Below, piece after piece: positions 18,247 through 28,424 of a stretch of 32,691 nt of DNA (its first letter is position 1; the number at the start of each line of letters is the position of its first letter). Source of the DNA: Hofstenia miamia (taxonomy: Eukaryota > Xenacoelomorpha > Acoela > Hofsteniidae); the NCBI GenBank assembly GCA_900660155.1, contig CABFPE010000772.1:181926-214616 (forward strand), in the 5' to 3' direction. The position numbers and the translations under genes were made by a program. The notes under the pieces are model-generated. The model had not been told where the DNA came from, made no database searches, and was given only the letters and a program-made list of their open reading frames with translations.

Positions 18247-18445
18247 GCCCTGAATTGTAGCAATATTTCAAAAGCTAAATTGCAATAAAACTCATTACAT
18301 CTTGCTTTACATCCAAATGCATGTGATCTAATCCAAACACTACTTGCGTTTAATAAACATGTCAGCTAAATTTAGAATATCCAAATGGAAACTACAATGG
18401 CTAAAGTGCTTGACAACATATTTTAAGAACAGTTTAAGATCGCCT
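18247..18445 (+). repeat. Diverged direct repeat of about 200 bp, copy 2
   Basis: Second copy of 17376-17574, about 75-80% identical by eye. Confidence 0.75.
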
Positions 18446-20220
18446 TGTTAACCTTAAAAAACATTCCACTTTTTAAGTCATGAAACAAGTACATGGTGAA
18501 CATGCTTGAATGCAATGCTAAGCATTTCTTTAGTTGAAAAAATTAACTAATTTTCATGTAATTCAAAAAAATATGGGTTATGTACAAGTAATTGAACTAA
18601 GAGAGACTTTTGTCATGAAAATTTTTCTTTAGATTTACACGTCATAATTCATTTAGGGGTGCACTAAGACATTCAGGGAGTGAATACATCCACTCCCATC
18701 CATTGAATAGGCACTAGCTTCCTTTATTTAAGAGAATTAATTTAGAGAGAGAGAGTAATTTTAGATGCAGTGAGTATAACAATATATACTTAAATTATTT
18801 CTTTTTTAGATATAGGGCTAAATCTGCAACTTTTGGGATAATATGTAACTATACAATGATATATAATCACAGATGAAGACAGGATTACAACAAATATATA
18901 TACAGATGTATATGAAACCAACAATATTTTATTTATTTTATTAGTATTTTGGCCCGGGTCTCGCGCAAGTTAAGCCGACCCTGTTAGGGATGTCTCCTTT
19001 TGCTACATTTACTGATAGTAGCATTGGTCTGCAATTTCCATCAGCTGATAACTTTTTCATTTTACTTTGTTTGTGATTGATTACCCGGTTTACTGCCAAA
19101 TATTGTTTCGACGCAAATTTTCTTCTCCATTATTGAATTTGTTACATCTATATTGTCCTAAAACACAATTTTTACAGAGCAGCTGGGACAGAAGCACAGT
19201 TTTTGTCTCAATAATTCTTAACTTAACAATGAAGTAGACAATAAAATGTACAAAAAATGATATCATACATGAAATATGAAAAATATTGAGTTTTTTTGAC
19301 AAATTGTTCCTTGCATATTAAATACAACTGCACTAAAATTTTACATGAAAATACTAATCTTGTATAAAGTCGATTTGGTGCGATATTTTTGCACTATTCA
19401 GAATTCACAGTTCGAGGTAAGCTTTTAAGCCTTATGTATCTTAATTTTCTAAGTGATTTCAAATATATCATATTAACATTGAAAAAAAACAAAAAGCCTC
19501 AAACTATGTAAACAATTTTCCAGTTATTTACTGACATATTTACTGACAACAACAATTTTTGGAATTTTTCTTCCAAAATCCTAGCTAAGATAAAACGAGG
19601 TAAATCTGCCCAAACTTTAAGGTTAATAGCTCAATTCTATTAAAAAATTTCATAAGCCATTGGCCTGTTAGTCTCAAGGGAAAATTTATTAGCATATACA
19701 CTTCGCAGAGAAAATCAATATAAAAAAGGGCCAACATTTCTGAAAACTCCGAACTATGGATGAAAGTGTTGCGTAAAATTCGGCGAAAACTTTTCTAAAT
19801 CGTTTGCACAAAATAGAATTGACACAGTATGCACAGCTAGCTAAAAATCATAGCTAAGGAATTGTTTGATAGATGCAAATAACAATTTTTGAAAAAAAGA
19901 GAGACGCTTAACTTCTCAATAAATTGGGATGTACTCTTGATTACAAATAAAATTTCACTTACTGCCACAGATACACACATTGTAAAGTTTAGAACACTCA
20001 ACTTATTCTTCTGCGAGTTGACTTTTTTAGGCTTGAGTCGAATTACAATTTTACTTACTTATTTTTTCTCGTTAGGGTAATCTATATATAACTTACATAA
20101 AGAATGGTTTCAATTTGAGATACATTGAGAAGTACCGATAAATTACAGGCAAAAAGTAAAGCAAAAAAATATACCATTCAAGCTATTATCGAGCAGGTTT
20201 GCTGTTTTGTGTTGTGTAGG
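18446..20220. other. Intergenic, no gene seen
   Basis: No supported coding sequence; ORFs of 60-70 residues on both strands look random. A short GC-rich patch at 18952-18985 (GGCCCGGGTCTCGCGCAAG) is the only compositional outlier. Confidence 0.45.
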
Positions 20221-20233
20221 CAACACAATACAA

Positions 20234-20253
20234 CACACAACATGTGTTGTGTG
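20234..20253. repeat. Hairpin in a GTTGTG-rich tract
   Basis: CACACAAC-ATGT-GTTGTGTG forms an 8-bp stem with a 4-nt loop, inside a 100-bp region enriched in ACACAA/TTGTGT words (20200-20300). Confidence 0.65.
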
Positions 20254-20991
20254 GGATTTTAAATTTATTGTGTACACAACTTGTTGCGTGTGGATATAAA
20301 AATCCAGCTTTGCAAAATTCAAAATTTTGTCTTTATTAAAAATAAATAAGACCCATATATTGATTATTATTCTTAAGCTTACTAATAAACCCCGTTATAT
20401 ATGCATTATAGTATAGAAAGTATAATACCGTTGTTTAAGTTATTAATATGAATGTGATCTTAAAATAAGCTCGAAAAATAACTTACTTAAAATATATTTT
20501 CTGATTTTTTAATACAATTAAAATTATTAACTTAAAAATATATTTTAGCTATGAGGTATGAATTTTGTCACAAAATATTAAAAGTTAAAAAGATTAGCCA
20601 AATATTCCACTACTTTTTAGTTTTAGCTGTTCTATCGTCCTAAAGTATATCAAACAAATTAATTTTTTAAATTCTGTAATTCACAAAATACAAAAGTTAT
20701 TTAAAAATTTGGAAACAAGACAAGATAGATGATTCTCTCTTCTTTCATTTGTCGTTATAAAGCTGCTCTTGGTTGTGAATCGTTGAGGTGCTCCTTTGAG
20801 TAAAGCCACATCTGAAATTGTACAAAGTGAGCTTGAATGAACGTTATTGGTCTATCTACAGAAATCATAATTACCTATTTTATGAGATTTAGACCACTTA
20901 TCGCCTAAACACTAGGTAGGGCGCGGGATTTGAAAATTTTGGTACGTCACGGTTGGGTTCGGTATCACTCAAAACACCGTGATATCTGTAT
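20254..20991. other. Intergenic, no gene seen
   Basis: Non-coding. The patch at 20903-20945 (CTAAACACTAGGTAGGG-like) is similar to 23111-23150. Confidence 0.4.
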
Positions 20992-20999
20992 GATTATGC

Positions 21000-21404
21000 T
21001 AGAGATGGGCGCCGCCATCAGCCGACTACTATTGGCGGCGCAGACCCAAAAATGTTGGGGCCAGCTGAGGGACATCTATTGAGCTGGATTAGACTGTATA
21101 ATACTCCATATACCCTATAAGGCCTACAGTCTTGTAGAAACCGTATATGATGCAAGCAGTATTTTGAAACTATCTATCTGGAAAAAGGTTCATCATGCGC
21201 TTACAGGCAATCTGATTAATAAGACATAACCTAATCAATGCTAAACATCACTCCCACTTCAAAGACATTAAATGCGGTTTCCTTCTTATGGCACATTTCT
21301 TTGTCTTGATATAGTTATCCTTCGGCTCAGCCGCCTAAATTTTGCGGCGGCTGGCTGACCTAAAACATGTTGGCAGCGGCTCAACCGGCTGGCGCCCAGC
21401 TCTA
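21000..21404. mobile_element. hAT-like MITE, 405 bp, with near-perfect 8-bp TSD
   Basis: Ends TAGAGATGGGCGCC and, inverted, TAGAGCTGGGCGCC, a hAT-type TIR. Flanks GATTATGC (20992-20999) and GACTATGC (21405-21412) match at seven of eight positions. The subterminal parts are GC-rich with GCCGCC/GGCGGC words; no ORF, so non-autonomous. A (TA)n array begins immediately after the right TSD. Confidence 0.85.
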
Positions 21405-21409
21405 GACTA

Positions 21410-21412
<3 letters not shown>

Positions 21413-21442
<30 letters not shown>
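21413..21442. repeat. (TA)n microsatellite
   Basis: AT dinucleotide array abutting the right TSD of the hAT MITE. Confidence 0.95.
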
Positions 21443-21448
<6 letters not shown>

Positions 21449-22059
21449 GAAAAATCATTAACAGCAAATTAATGATTGCAGGCACTTACTACCTAAGACA
21501 ACAAAGAAAAATAATACATGAATTAGTAAGAAGTACCGTAAATCCTCGATTCTAAAAATTATGTCTGTAAACATCTTACTAAGTTCGGGGGTTAAGGTAT
21601 TTTAAAATGCCAAATATAATTTTGATGAAATTACGTTTGCTAAGTGAATTGAAAACGTATGTTGGAAGGATAAAATTATTTTGGCGTGGCAGAGGCGCTT
21701 ATACACCCTGCATACTTTTAACTTAAAAAAATAACTCACATTTTGAGGTGCAGCTTCTAAATGGTACCGGCTTATACACGGGAATTTATGGAAATTACTA
21801 GGTTGTTATTTTTACCTAAAAAAATGCAAGCTTTCTTTGATAAAAGTGAGATTATTTATCTAAAAACCTATTTCTTACATATTCTTTTTATATCGAAATT
21901 TGAAATTACTTGGGTCTAATATTTTTTTTGAAAATTAGGGTGACAAAGAACAGAATTTTTAACAGCAACATAGAAGCATGTTTAGCATAAAAAGACGAGA
22001 AACACGTGCAACCTTACAAAAATGTTTGTTACATATCATCTGTTTATTAAAACTGCAAT
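21443..22059. other. Intergenic, no gene seen
   Basis: A+T-rich, non-coding. Confidence 0.45.
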
Positions 22060-22110
22060 GTATATTTCGACCTTGATCATAATCATGACTATTACGTTGC
22101 AAAGAAATAA
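22060..22110 (+). repeat. 51-bp exact repeat, block A
   Basis: Identical to 22451-22501; ends at a single N (22111). Confidence 0.95.
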
Positions 22111-22111
22111 N

Positions 22112-22449
22112 ATTATATAATATATATATAATATTATATTATATTACTATATATTATATAATATAAATATATATATATATATATATATAATATTTATATT
22201 TATATATATATATCTTAGTTACATACGCTGATTCATTCATCACAATAACCCCATTACCTTTTTTCATATTTAAATGTATACATTGATTGTCAAAGGAAAC
22301 TTCTTTTAAAGAATGTATAAGATTCCTTAATTTCTTTGGTATTTTGGGTTGTTTAATATAACTATTTAGAAGTTTCTTTGCGCTTCACAATTATTTGATA
22401 TCTTTCCATTATAAATTTACTTAGCCAGCTCATATTCATACCAAATGAT
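22112..22449 (+). repeat. 338-bp exact repeat, block B
   Basis: Same length and sequence as 23754-24091 by eye; bounded by single Ns at 22111 and 22450. It starts with a complex TA-rich array. Confidence 0.95.
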
Positions 22450-22450
22450 N

Positions 22451-22501
22451 GTATATTTCGACCTTGATCATAATCATGACTATTACGTTGCAAAGAAATA
22501 A
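22451..22501 (+). repeat. 51-bp exact repeat, second copy of block A
   Basis: Follows the N at 22450 and repeats the sequence before the N at 22111. Confidence 0.95.
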
Positions 22502-22722
22502 ATGCACCGAATGGATACATTATAAAATCATTTTTTTAGAAAAAATCTATAAATAGTTTGTTTTTGTAAATGTATTTTGATAAAATTATGTGAGCTTATC
22601 TGCCATATAATTGTAACTGTATGATTAATAGACCTTTCTTCTTAAGGAATTTCCTGATTTTCCAACGTGCTATATTCTAGACCTCGTACAAAAATATTTG
22701 AAATTTACATAGTGCTAATATT

Positions 22723-22826
22723 GACCAGCGGGGCTGCATTAAATACACATACTTCTAAATAAAATAAAATACCGAACAATTTCTTAGGCAAGATAACGCT
22801 GTATCAGTACTTTTCGGCATTGTCAA
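22723..22826 (+). repeat. 104-bp exact repeat, block C
   Basis: Identical to 22967-23070; ends at N 22827. Confidence 0.95.
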
Positions 22827-22827
22827 N

Positions 22828-22965
22828 GTAAGTATTCGATGCGAAATATTGAGAACTGTGTTCTTTACACTAAACTGTTCAACATCAGTATTATTTTTTT
22901 TCGATTAATAGGCAAGCTTTTTTCATGACGTTTCTTAATTATATTTAGTTTCTTATGATTCTCAA
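22828..22965 (+). repeat. 138-bp exact repeat, block D
   Basis: Same as 24113-24250; bounded by Ns at 22827 and 22966. Confidence 0.95.
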
Positions 22966-22966
22966 N

Positions 22967-23070
22967 GACCAGCGGGGCTGCATTAAATACACATACTTCT
23001 AAATAAAATAAAATACCGAACAATTTCTTAGGCAAGATAACGCTGTATCAGTACTTTTCGGCATTGTCAA
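22967..23070 (+). repeat. 104-bp exact repeat, second copy of block C
   Basis: Repeats block C directly after the N at 22966. Confidence 0.95.
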
Positions 23071-23269
23071 AATACGGCGGCATCGGTTTCAGTATCGGTA
23101 TACCGCCCGGGCCTAACACTAGGTAAAGGGAGAATTTGAAAGTTCTTTATTAGAACAGGGGATGGGTTTCAACCCAGGTCTACATAAAATTCTGAGTTCT
23201 CACCTGTGTTACTGTAAGTATTACGCAGACCAATGATTTGAAAATTGGAAAAAACATTACAAAAATTAT
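23071..23269. other. Intergenic with hAT-TIR-like patch
   Basis: Sequence around 23073-23112 (GCGGCATCGG...GTATCGGTATACCGCCCGGG) resembles the GC-rich end of a small hAT-type element; the other end was not found. The flank 23111-23150 is similar to 20903-20945. Confidence 0.35.
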
Positions 23270-23311
23270 AATTCCCACAGCAAGTCACATGGATTTCTTG
23301 CTGTGGGAATT
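23270..23311. repeat. 15-bp perfect hairpin
   Basis: AATTCCCACAGCAAG and its exact complement, 12-nt loop. A related sequence around 23345-23385 (ACATTAAAAATTGTAATTCC) repeats the flank, and TTCCACTTGTGG at 23328 recurs near 25580. Confidence 0.85.
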
Positions 23312-23469
23312 GCATGTTCTTGCATGTTCCACTTGTGGTAGACATGGAAAAAACACATTAAAAATTGTAATTCCAACAGAAATTACTTTTTATATATTGA
23401 AAGTAAAAACCTTCAACTAGAACTTATTTAACAGAAATTAGCTAATTTGAATATTATGAAAAACGATAG

Positions 23470-23471
<2 letters not shown>

Positions 23472-23506
<35 letters not shown>

Positions 23507-23509
23507 TAT
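23472..23509. repeat. (TA)n microsatellite
   Basis: AT dinucleotide array with one CA interruption. Confidence 0.95.
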
Positions 23510-23753
23510 TCCAAAAAAAATAATATTGATGAATTTCTTCGTATGTCCCTTTCTCTTTGATTAATAGCGTTTTTGGCATCCTCCCAAACATCTTCTTCAT
23601 TTGAGTGGGGGAAGCGCTGCCTCTAAACGTGAATAATCGGTAAATTAAAATAATACATAGGACATGCTTATAAGATAATATAATTCAATGAATGATTAAT
23701 ATATTGAACTTTATTCAAATAAAAATACTTGGCGCATATGTATGTATATATGT

Positions 23754-24091
23754 ATTATATAATATATATATAATATTATATTATATTACTATATATTATA
23801 TAATATAAATATATATATATATATATATATAATATTTATATTTATATATATATATCTTAGTTACATACGCTGATTCATTCATCACAATAACCCCATTACC
23901 TTTTTTCATATTTAAATGTATACATTGATTGTCAAAGGAAACTTCTTTTAAAGAATGTATAAGATTCCTTAATTTCTTTGGTATTTTGGGTTGTTTAATA
24001 TAACTATTTAGAAGTTTCTTTGCGCTTCACAATTATTTGATATCTTTCCATTATAAATTTACTTAGCCAGCTCATATTCATACCAAATGAT
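23754..24091 (+). repeat. 338-bp exact repeat, block B at its natural position
   Basis: Continuous here with block D (22-nt spacer), unlike at 22112. Confidence 0.9.
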
Positions 24092-24112
24092 CAAGCAGTT
24101 TCTTCATCTGTT

Positions 24113-24250
24113 GTAAGTATTCGATGCGAAATATTGAGAACTGTGTTCTTTACACTAAACTGTTCAACATCAGTATTATTTTTTTTCGATTAATAGGCAA
24201 GCTTTTTTCATGACGTTTCTTAATTATATTTAGTTTCTTATGATTCTCAA
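24113..24250 (+). repeat. 138-bp exact repeat, block D at its natural position
   Basis: Follows block B by 21-22 nt and runs on into unique sequence with no N. Confidence 0.9.
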
Positions 24251-24265
24251 TAGTTAGTAGATGCA

Positions 24266-24268
<3 letters not shown>

Positions 24269-24308
<40 letters not shown>
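24269..24308. repeat. (TA)n microsatellite
   Basis: AT dinucleotide array of about 40 bp. Confidence 0.95.
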
Positions 24309-24309
<1 letters not shown>

Positions 24310-25013
24310 TCCTCATGTGCAAACATTTGTCATCATGCGTAATTAATGAAAATTTAGGTACTTTTGCATTATCTTCAACTCCCCCTCCCCACCCATTCAC
24401 TGAAAAGTACCAAAATTTACACTAAATTGGCATAGAAAAATAAATGTTGAATTTGAATCACTGTCATAATTTTTCTAATGAAAAGTGTGAATTGTGATTT
24501 AACTATGCATTTTTAATTATACTGTTAACCACAATATCAGTTGCCATACTTCCAATCTTAGTAACTTGGAATCAGAGTGTTACAAAATGAACTTCATGAA
24601 AAACAGGTAATTGCAATGAATTACATTATGAAAATATGAACATCCATTTAAAACATGAAATTCTAATAAGTATTTACACTTATTAAAACACTAACCTGCT
24701 GCAGATTGGTTGATCTTTGAGATCGTTAATTGGATAGGTATTGAGGTTAAGCACTGATTTTTATAGAATTGCAAAAGTTGTTTCCAGGTTTTTCAGAGTA
24801 AATCCAATTACATCTCAAATATCTTTCTTGAAAGAGCAATTTTGATATGATTGTTTGCATTTGCATAGCAAACTTCTCTACTTGTATGCACAAATTCCAC
24901 CATGACTGATGAGGAATGAATTCACGTGAATGCACATTGTAATGTAACGCTACCACTACCATTGATAGAACGTGAAGAAAAACAGCGTGGGAACTGTCGA
25001 ACGTAAAAACAAG
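24309..25013. other. Intergenic, no gene seen
   Basis: A 97-residue minus-strand frame at 24747-25040 has no family features and runs into the MITE arm; not supported as a gene. Confidence 0.45.
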
Positions 25014-25140
25014 CATTACATGAAATATTTCCTTCTTCAAAATATTTCTGTCACGTGATGACGTACAAAAATCAATGCTGACTGCTATCTTAATACATGG
25101 GATAAGAATTATTTTAGCGATTGCTGCAATTAGACTAGTA
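25014..25140 (+). mobile_element. Half copy of the 9224-9638 MITE family
   Basis: CATTACATGAAATATTTC, a central GTGATGACGTAC-type stretch, CTGCTATCTTAATACATGG and TTTTAGCGATTGCT align in order with the left half of the element at 9224. The right arm was not found, so it is truncated. Confidence 0.75.
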
Positions 25141-25247
25141 TTTTTGTGTCAAAATTGTTGTTTATTGGATCGTGACTGTGATGTCTTAATTTTTTAGTTT
25201 TTTGGTTTATAGTTAATATATGTTTTGCATATAAGTTACATTATGTA

Positions 25248-25384
25248 ACTTTAAAGTGAATTACTGTTGTAAGAATCGGATATTTTCTTTCAAGACAATT
25301 TATGCTACTTTAAAGAAAATCTATGTTTCAAGTACTTTAAAGTGGAATCAAGTGTAAACAAGTAAAATATATGAACTTTAAAGT
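25248..25384. repeat. Four ACTTTAAAG(T/A) palindrome units
   Basis: At 25248, 25307, 25334 and 25375; the 10-bp self-complementary word occurs four times in 137 bp (the second with a final A). Confidence 0.7.
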
Positions 25385-27484
25385 TTTAGCTGTATTCACT
25401 TCCATAATTTTGCTGTTATTGTCCCACTGTTCAAACTACTAGATTTTATTACTGACTAATAATCAATTTTACTAAATAGTGGATTTTTAAGAAAGGATTT
25501 ACATGGGAAAACTTTGCATTCCCACGTGTGGTACATGCAAGTTTTTATTGTTTTAAAAAAACATGAAATTTCTTCTAAGTTCCACTTGTGGAAATTGCTT
25601 TTGACTCTTTAATTGTATTTTTGAATTATGCAGTTTTAAGTTTAATAAAAATCCGTTCATATCTTTTCCTTTCTTAATATCTATACCGTGAAATTTTTAT
25701 AATACAAGTTGTTTTAATGGATATCTTACGATAATATAGGTCATGCACATCCTCTTATATAGGGTGATTTTTAGTGATAATACCCAAAAATATATTTAAT
25801 AGTGTTGTTAAAGTCCCATAACAGCAAGCTTCATATTGAGTCGGATTCAAGTACTCGAAATGTAAGTTGAATTTTCTGAGCTTGAGTCAAGTTTTTGTAC
25901 TAATTTTTGTTTATGCTCAAACACTGAATTAGTCGTTAAAATATGTATATTAAGAATATTATATTAGTATCGTACTATAATTATGAATCAAGTTTAATAG
26001 ATCAATATTTAAAGAATTCCATTCGTCTAACTCCATAAGCTAAAGATTTTATTATTGTCTTAACTTAGGATGGATGTCCCTTTGCAACAAATTATATAAT
26101 TAAAAAATAAAATTTCAGAAACAAATAAGTAGAGGACGTCATACCCGTTATTACAGCCTTGCTATATACTACAAGGAGAATTTAAATATTGGGAGAGCGG
26201 AGCTACTGTTTTATGGTCATGATTATAAACACCGGGAGCATTCGAAGAGGTGGGTTTGTGTTTTTGAAATGATTGGGTGGTTGGATGAGCGGGCCGCAGC
26301 ATCAAATTACTGGAATATATATTACTATTATTATAATTGAGTTAGAATATAGTGATTCTTAGGTGAATAGTTTTTGAAATTTTTACTTTCTTATCTGTGA
26401 ATTGAGATGTTAGCATCAATATGATTTTTGTGAAATATAAGATCCAAAACCATTACAAAAATATAATTAAAATCAATAAAAAACTTAATTGTTACTTTTT
26501 GTTTATTTTAGTTTAAACCGCAATCAAATTTTGATTAAAAACTCCTAAGAAAACTTTAATGCTGTTCAGAAAACTATATCTAAAAAACTCCACTTTTGTA
26601 CTCAATATTCTTATGATTGATTCTTGGTAAAAGTCGTTTTTATTTTAAACTCTTATTATTTATCTTGCATTGGATAGCGGGCGGAGCAGGCATTTGACAT
26701 CTGGAAACAGAAAACACCAAACGAAGTGACAGTGAAATTTTAAAATCGCAGTAGTATTAGCCACTTTACAAATCTTGTGTACGTACTTTTGTTTTCTACT
26801 TGCTTCAATAAATTATTATTATTTGCACAAGACTAAATTAATCGATATCATTGTTGTAATGAAGTGGAGATTTTCAAGCCCTAACTTGAATCGTACCCAA
26901 GTCTGATTTTTGGAATTTAGATATTATATTACATTACTAATTTTTAGGTAAGAGCAAAAATATTTGAAATGAATTTGTATATTATATATCAATTCAATGA
27001 TCTCATCATGCTGGCCGCTAAGACAAATTTATCGTCTTCTTCCCAACAAAACCAAATGGCAATTTGTTTTCCACTAAATATAATGACGTGTTTTAAAAAA
27101 ACAAAATCTCCAGGTTATTGCTTATCATTATCAGAATCCAATGGTATTCAGTGTACATGAGACGGATTGCATGGAATACGAACAAACAATTACAATGAAC
27201 AAATTAAGCAATTAATTATGCAACCTGTTAGAAAAATTTTTAATTCACCATGCATATGTCATAAAGTGATACTTTATAATATGGTAAGGTCGTGTCACAC
27301 CGCTTGAATGGCTTTGTACAACATGCGGAAAATAAAATACTTATCATATATTAGTAAATTATATGGCTTAAACATAAATTAATATAATTTCATCCTTTAT
27401 AATTCCTGAAGAAAACTAGAAAAAAATGTTCAAGCAATTGCACAAATTATATGTTTAAGTTGGGTAAAGTCTTAAATCAGCTTC
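25385..27484. other. Intergenic, no gene seen
   Basis: A+T-rich, with no ORF that I can support. It contains TTCCCACGTGTGG and TTCCACTTGTGG near 25520-25590, related to the 23.3-kb hairpin, and Leu/Ser-like short ORFs that look random. Confidence 0.45.
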
Positions 27485-27492
27485 TATAAATA
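27485..27492 (+). promoter_or_regulatory. TATA box-like element upstream of the secreted-protein gene
   Basis: TATAAATA lies about 140 bp upstream of the ATG at 27625; spacing leaves room for a 5' UTR of about 110 nt. The local A+T richness makes chance likely. Confidence 0.3.
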
Positions 27493-27624
27493 ATTATAAG
27501 ACATTCTTTGTCCCGAAAATTGACCTAGAAAGCATTTTTATTGGAGGAGACTAGCATATGTTGCGCACTTTTAGTATTGGAAGATACTAGTATAAATATC
27601 AGTGACAAAAATCACACTCCAAAG

Positions 27625-28170
27625 ATGTATTTGGCGGCACTTTTTGTCATTTCGTTTGTCTTTGTTCCTATCAGTGCAAAGCAGACCTGTTTTTCCATTA
27701 AAGAAGGCGAATGGTTTCCATTCGTTTCTACTGGCAGCAATGTCAATCGAATACTTTATTACTTAAAGCACATCGATGGAACATTTTACGCATTCAGACA
27801 AGATACATTCCTCAATGGTGCAGTGAAAAAATTTTGGTATATTAATTCAACAGAGTATAGTACTCAATCCAAGGAACAATGTGACAAGAGAGATGACGCA
27901 CCCATTGATCTAAGTGATTTGCAGACCTACTATAAATATGAAGGGGATACAACCGCGGATAAAGGTCAGACAAAAGAGAGGTTTTCTTTGAAAAATAAGC
28001 CTAATGTGATAATTGCTTTAACGAAAAATGGATGTCAGTTAGTATACGTTAAGAATGACGCATCAGTGTCAGTTTTTAACAGAACTGGAATGGAAGGAAA
28101 CCCTAACACTGCAATCCCTTCCCAATGTAAAGATAAATATCCTTCAATTCCACGTTTCATACCAACCTAA
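27625..28170 (+). CDS. Secreted protein of unknown function (181 residues)
   Basis: The first ATG is at 27625; an in-frame TTG at 27541 is not used as start because the signal peptide begins at 27625. Residues 1-19 (MYLAALFVISFVFVPISA) are a textbook secretory signal, cleaved probably after Ala. The mature part has four cysteines (in KQTC, EQC, NGCQLVYV and SQCKDKYP), two N-glycosylation sites (NST and NRT), many aromatic strand residues and no transmembrane segment. Even cysteine number and the 'G-C-x-L-V-Y-V' near the end are compatible with a lipocalin-like barrel, as in arthropod secreted proteins, but this is only a guess. It is single-exon as read, with no stop or frame break. AATAAA signals follow at 28392 and 28419. 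It is the only intact host-type gene seen here. Confidence 0.65.
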   Translation: MYLAALFVISFVFVPISAKQTCFSIKEGEWFPFVSTGSNVNRILYYLKHIDGTFYAFRQDTFLNGAVKKFWYINSTEYSTQSKEQCDKRDDAPIDLSDLQTYYKYEGDTTADKGQTKERFSLKNKPNVIIALTKNGCQLVYVKNDASVSVFNRTGMEGNPNTAIPSQCKDKYPSIPRFIPT

Positions 28171-28391
28171 GACTTTAAGACTTTTTGGAAGTGGGTAATA
28201 ATGGTAAATGGTTTTAAAGTAAATATAGAAAACAGAAAGTTTTATGTTAGATATATTTCTTTGCAAATTTCCCTGTCAAAAACAGCTTTGAAGATAGTCC
28301 CATATGCCTATCGCTTAATATGTTTAATTATATTAAAGTTTCTTAGTCTGAAGATATTGCACCTTATAATTTATCGTAAGCCTTCCTTACA

Positions 28392-28397
28392 AATAAA
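28392..28397 (+). terminator. AATAAA polyadenylation signal candidate
   Basis: About 220 bp after the stop codon; a second AATAAA is at 28419-28424. Confidence 0.35.
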
Positions 28398-28424
28398 TTA
28401 CATTCAATAACTATTTCTAATAAA

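Noticed and set aside
18952..18985. GC-rich patch as a SINE or tRNA head
   Set aside because: No internal promoter boxes and no tail; simply a local GC outlier.
24747..25040. 97-residue minus-strand ORF
   Set aside because: No signal or domain; its start lies in a MITE arm, so likely chance.
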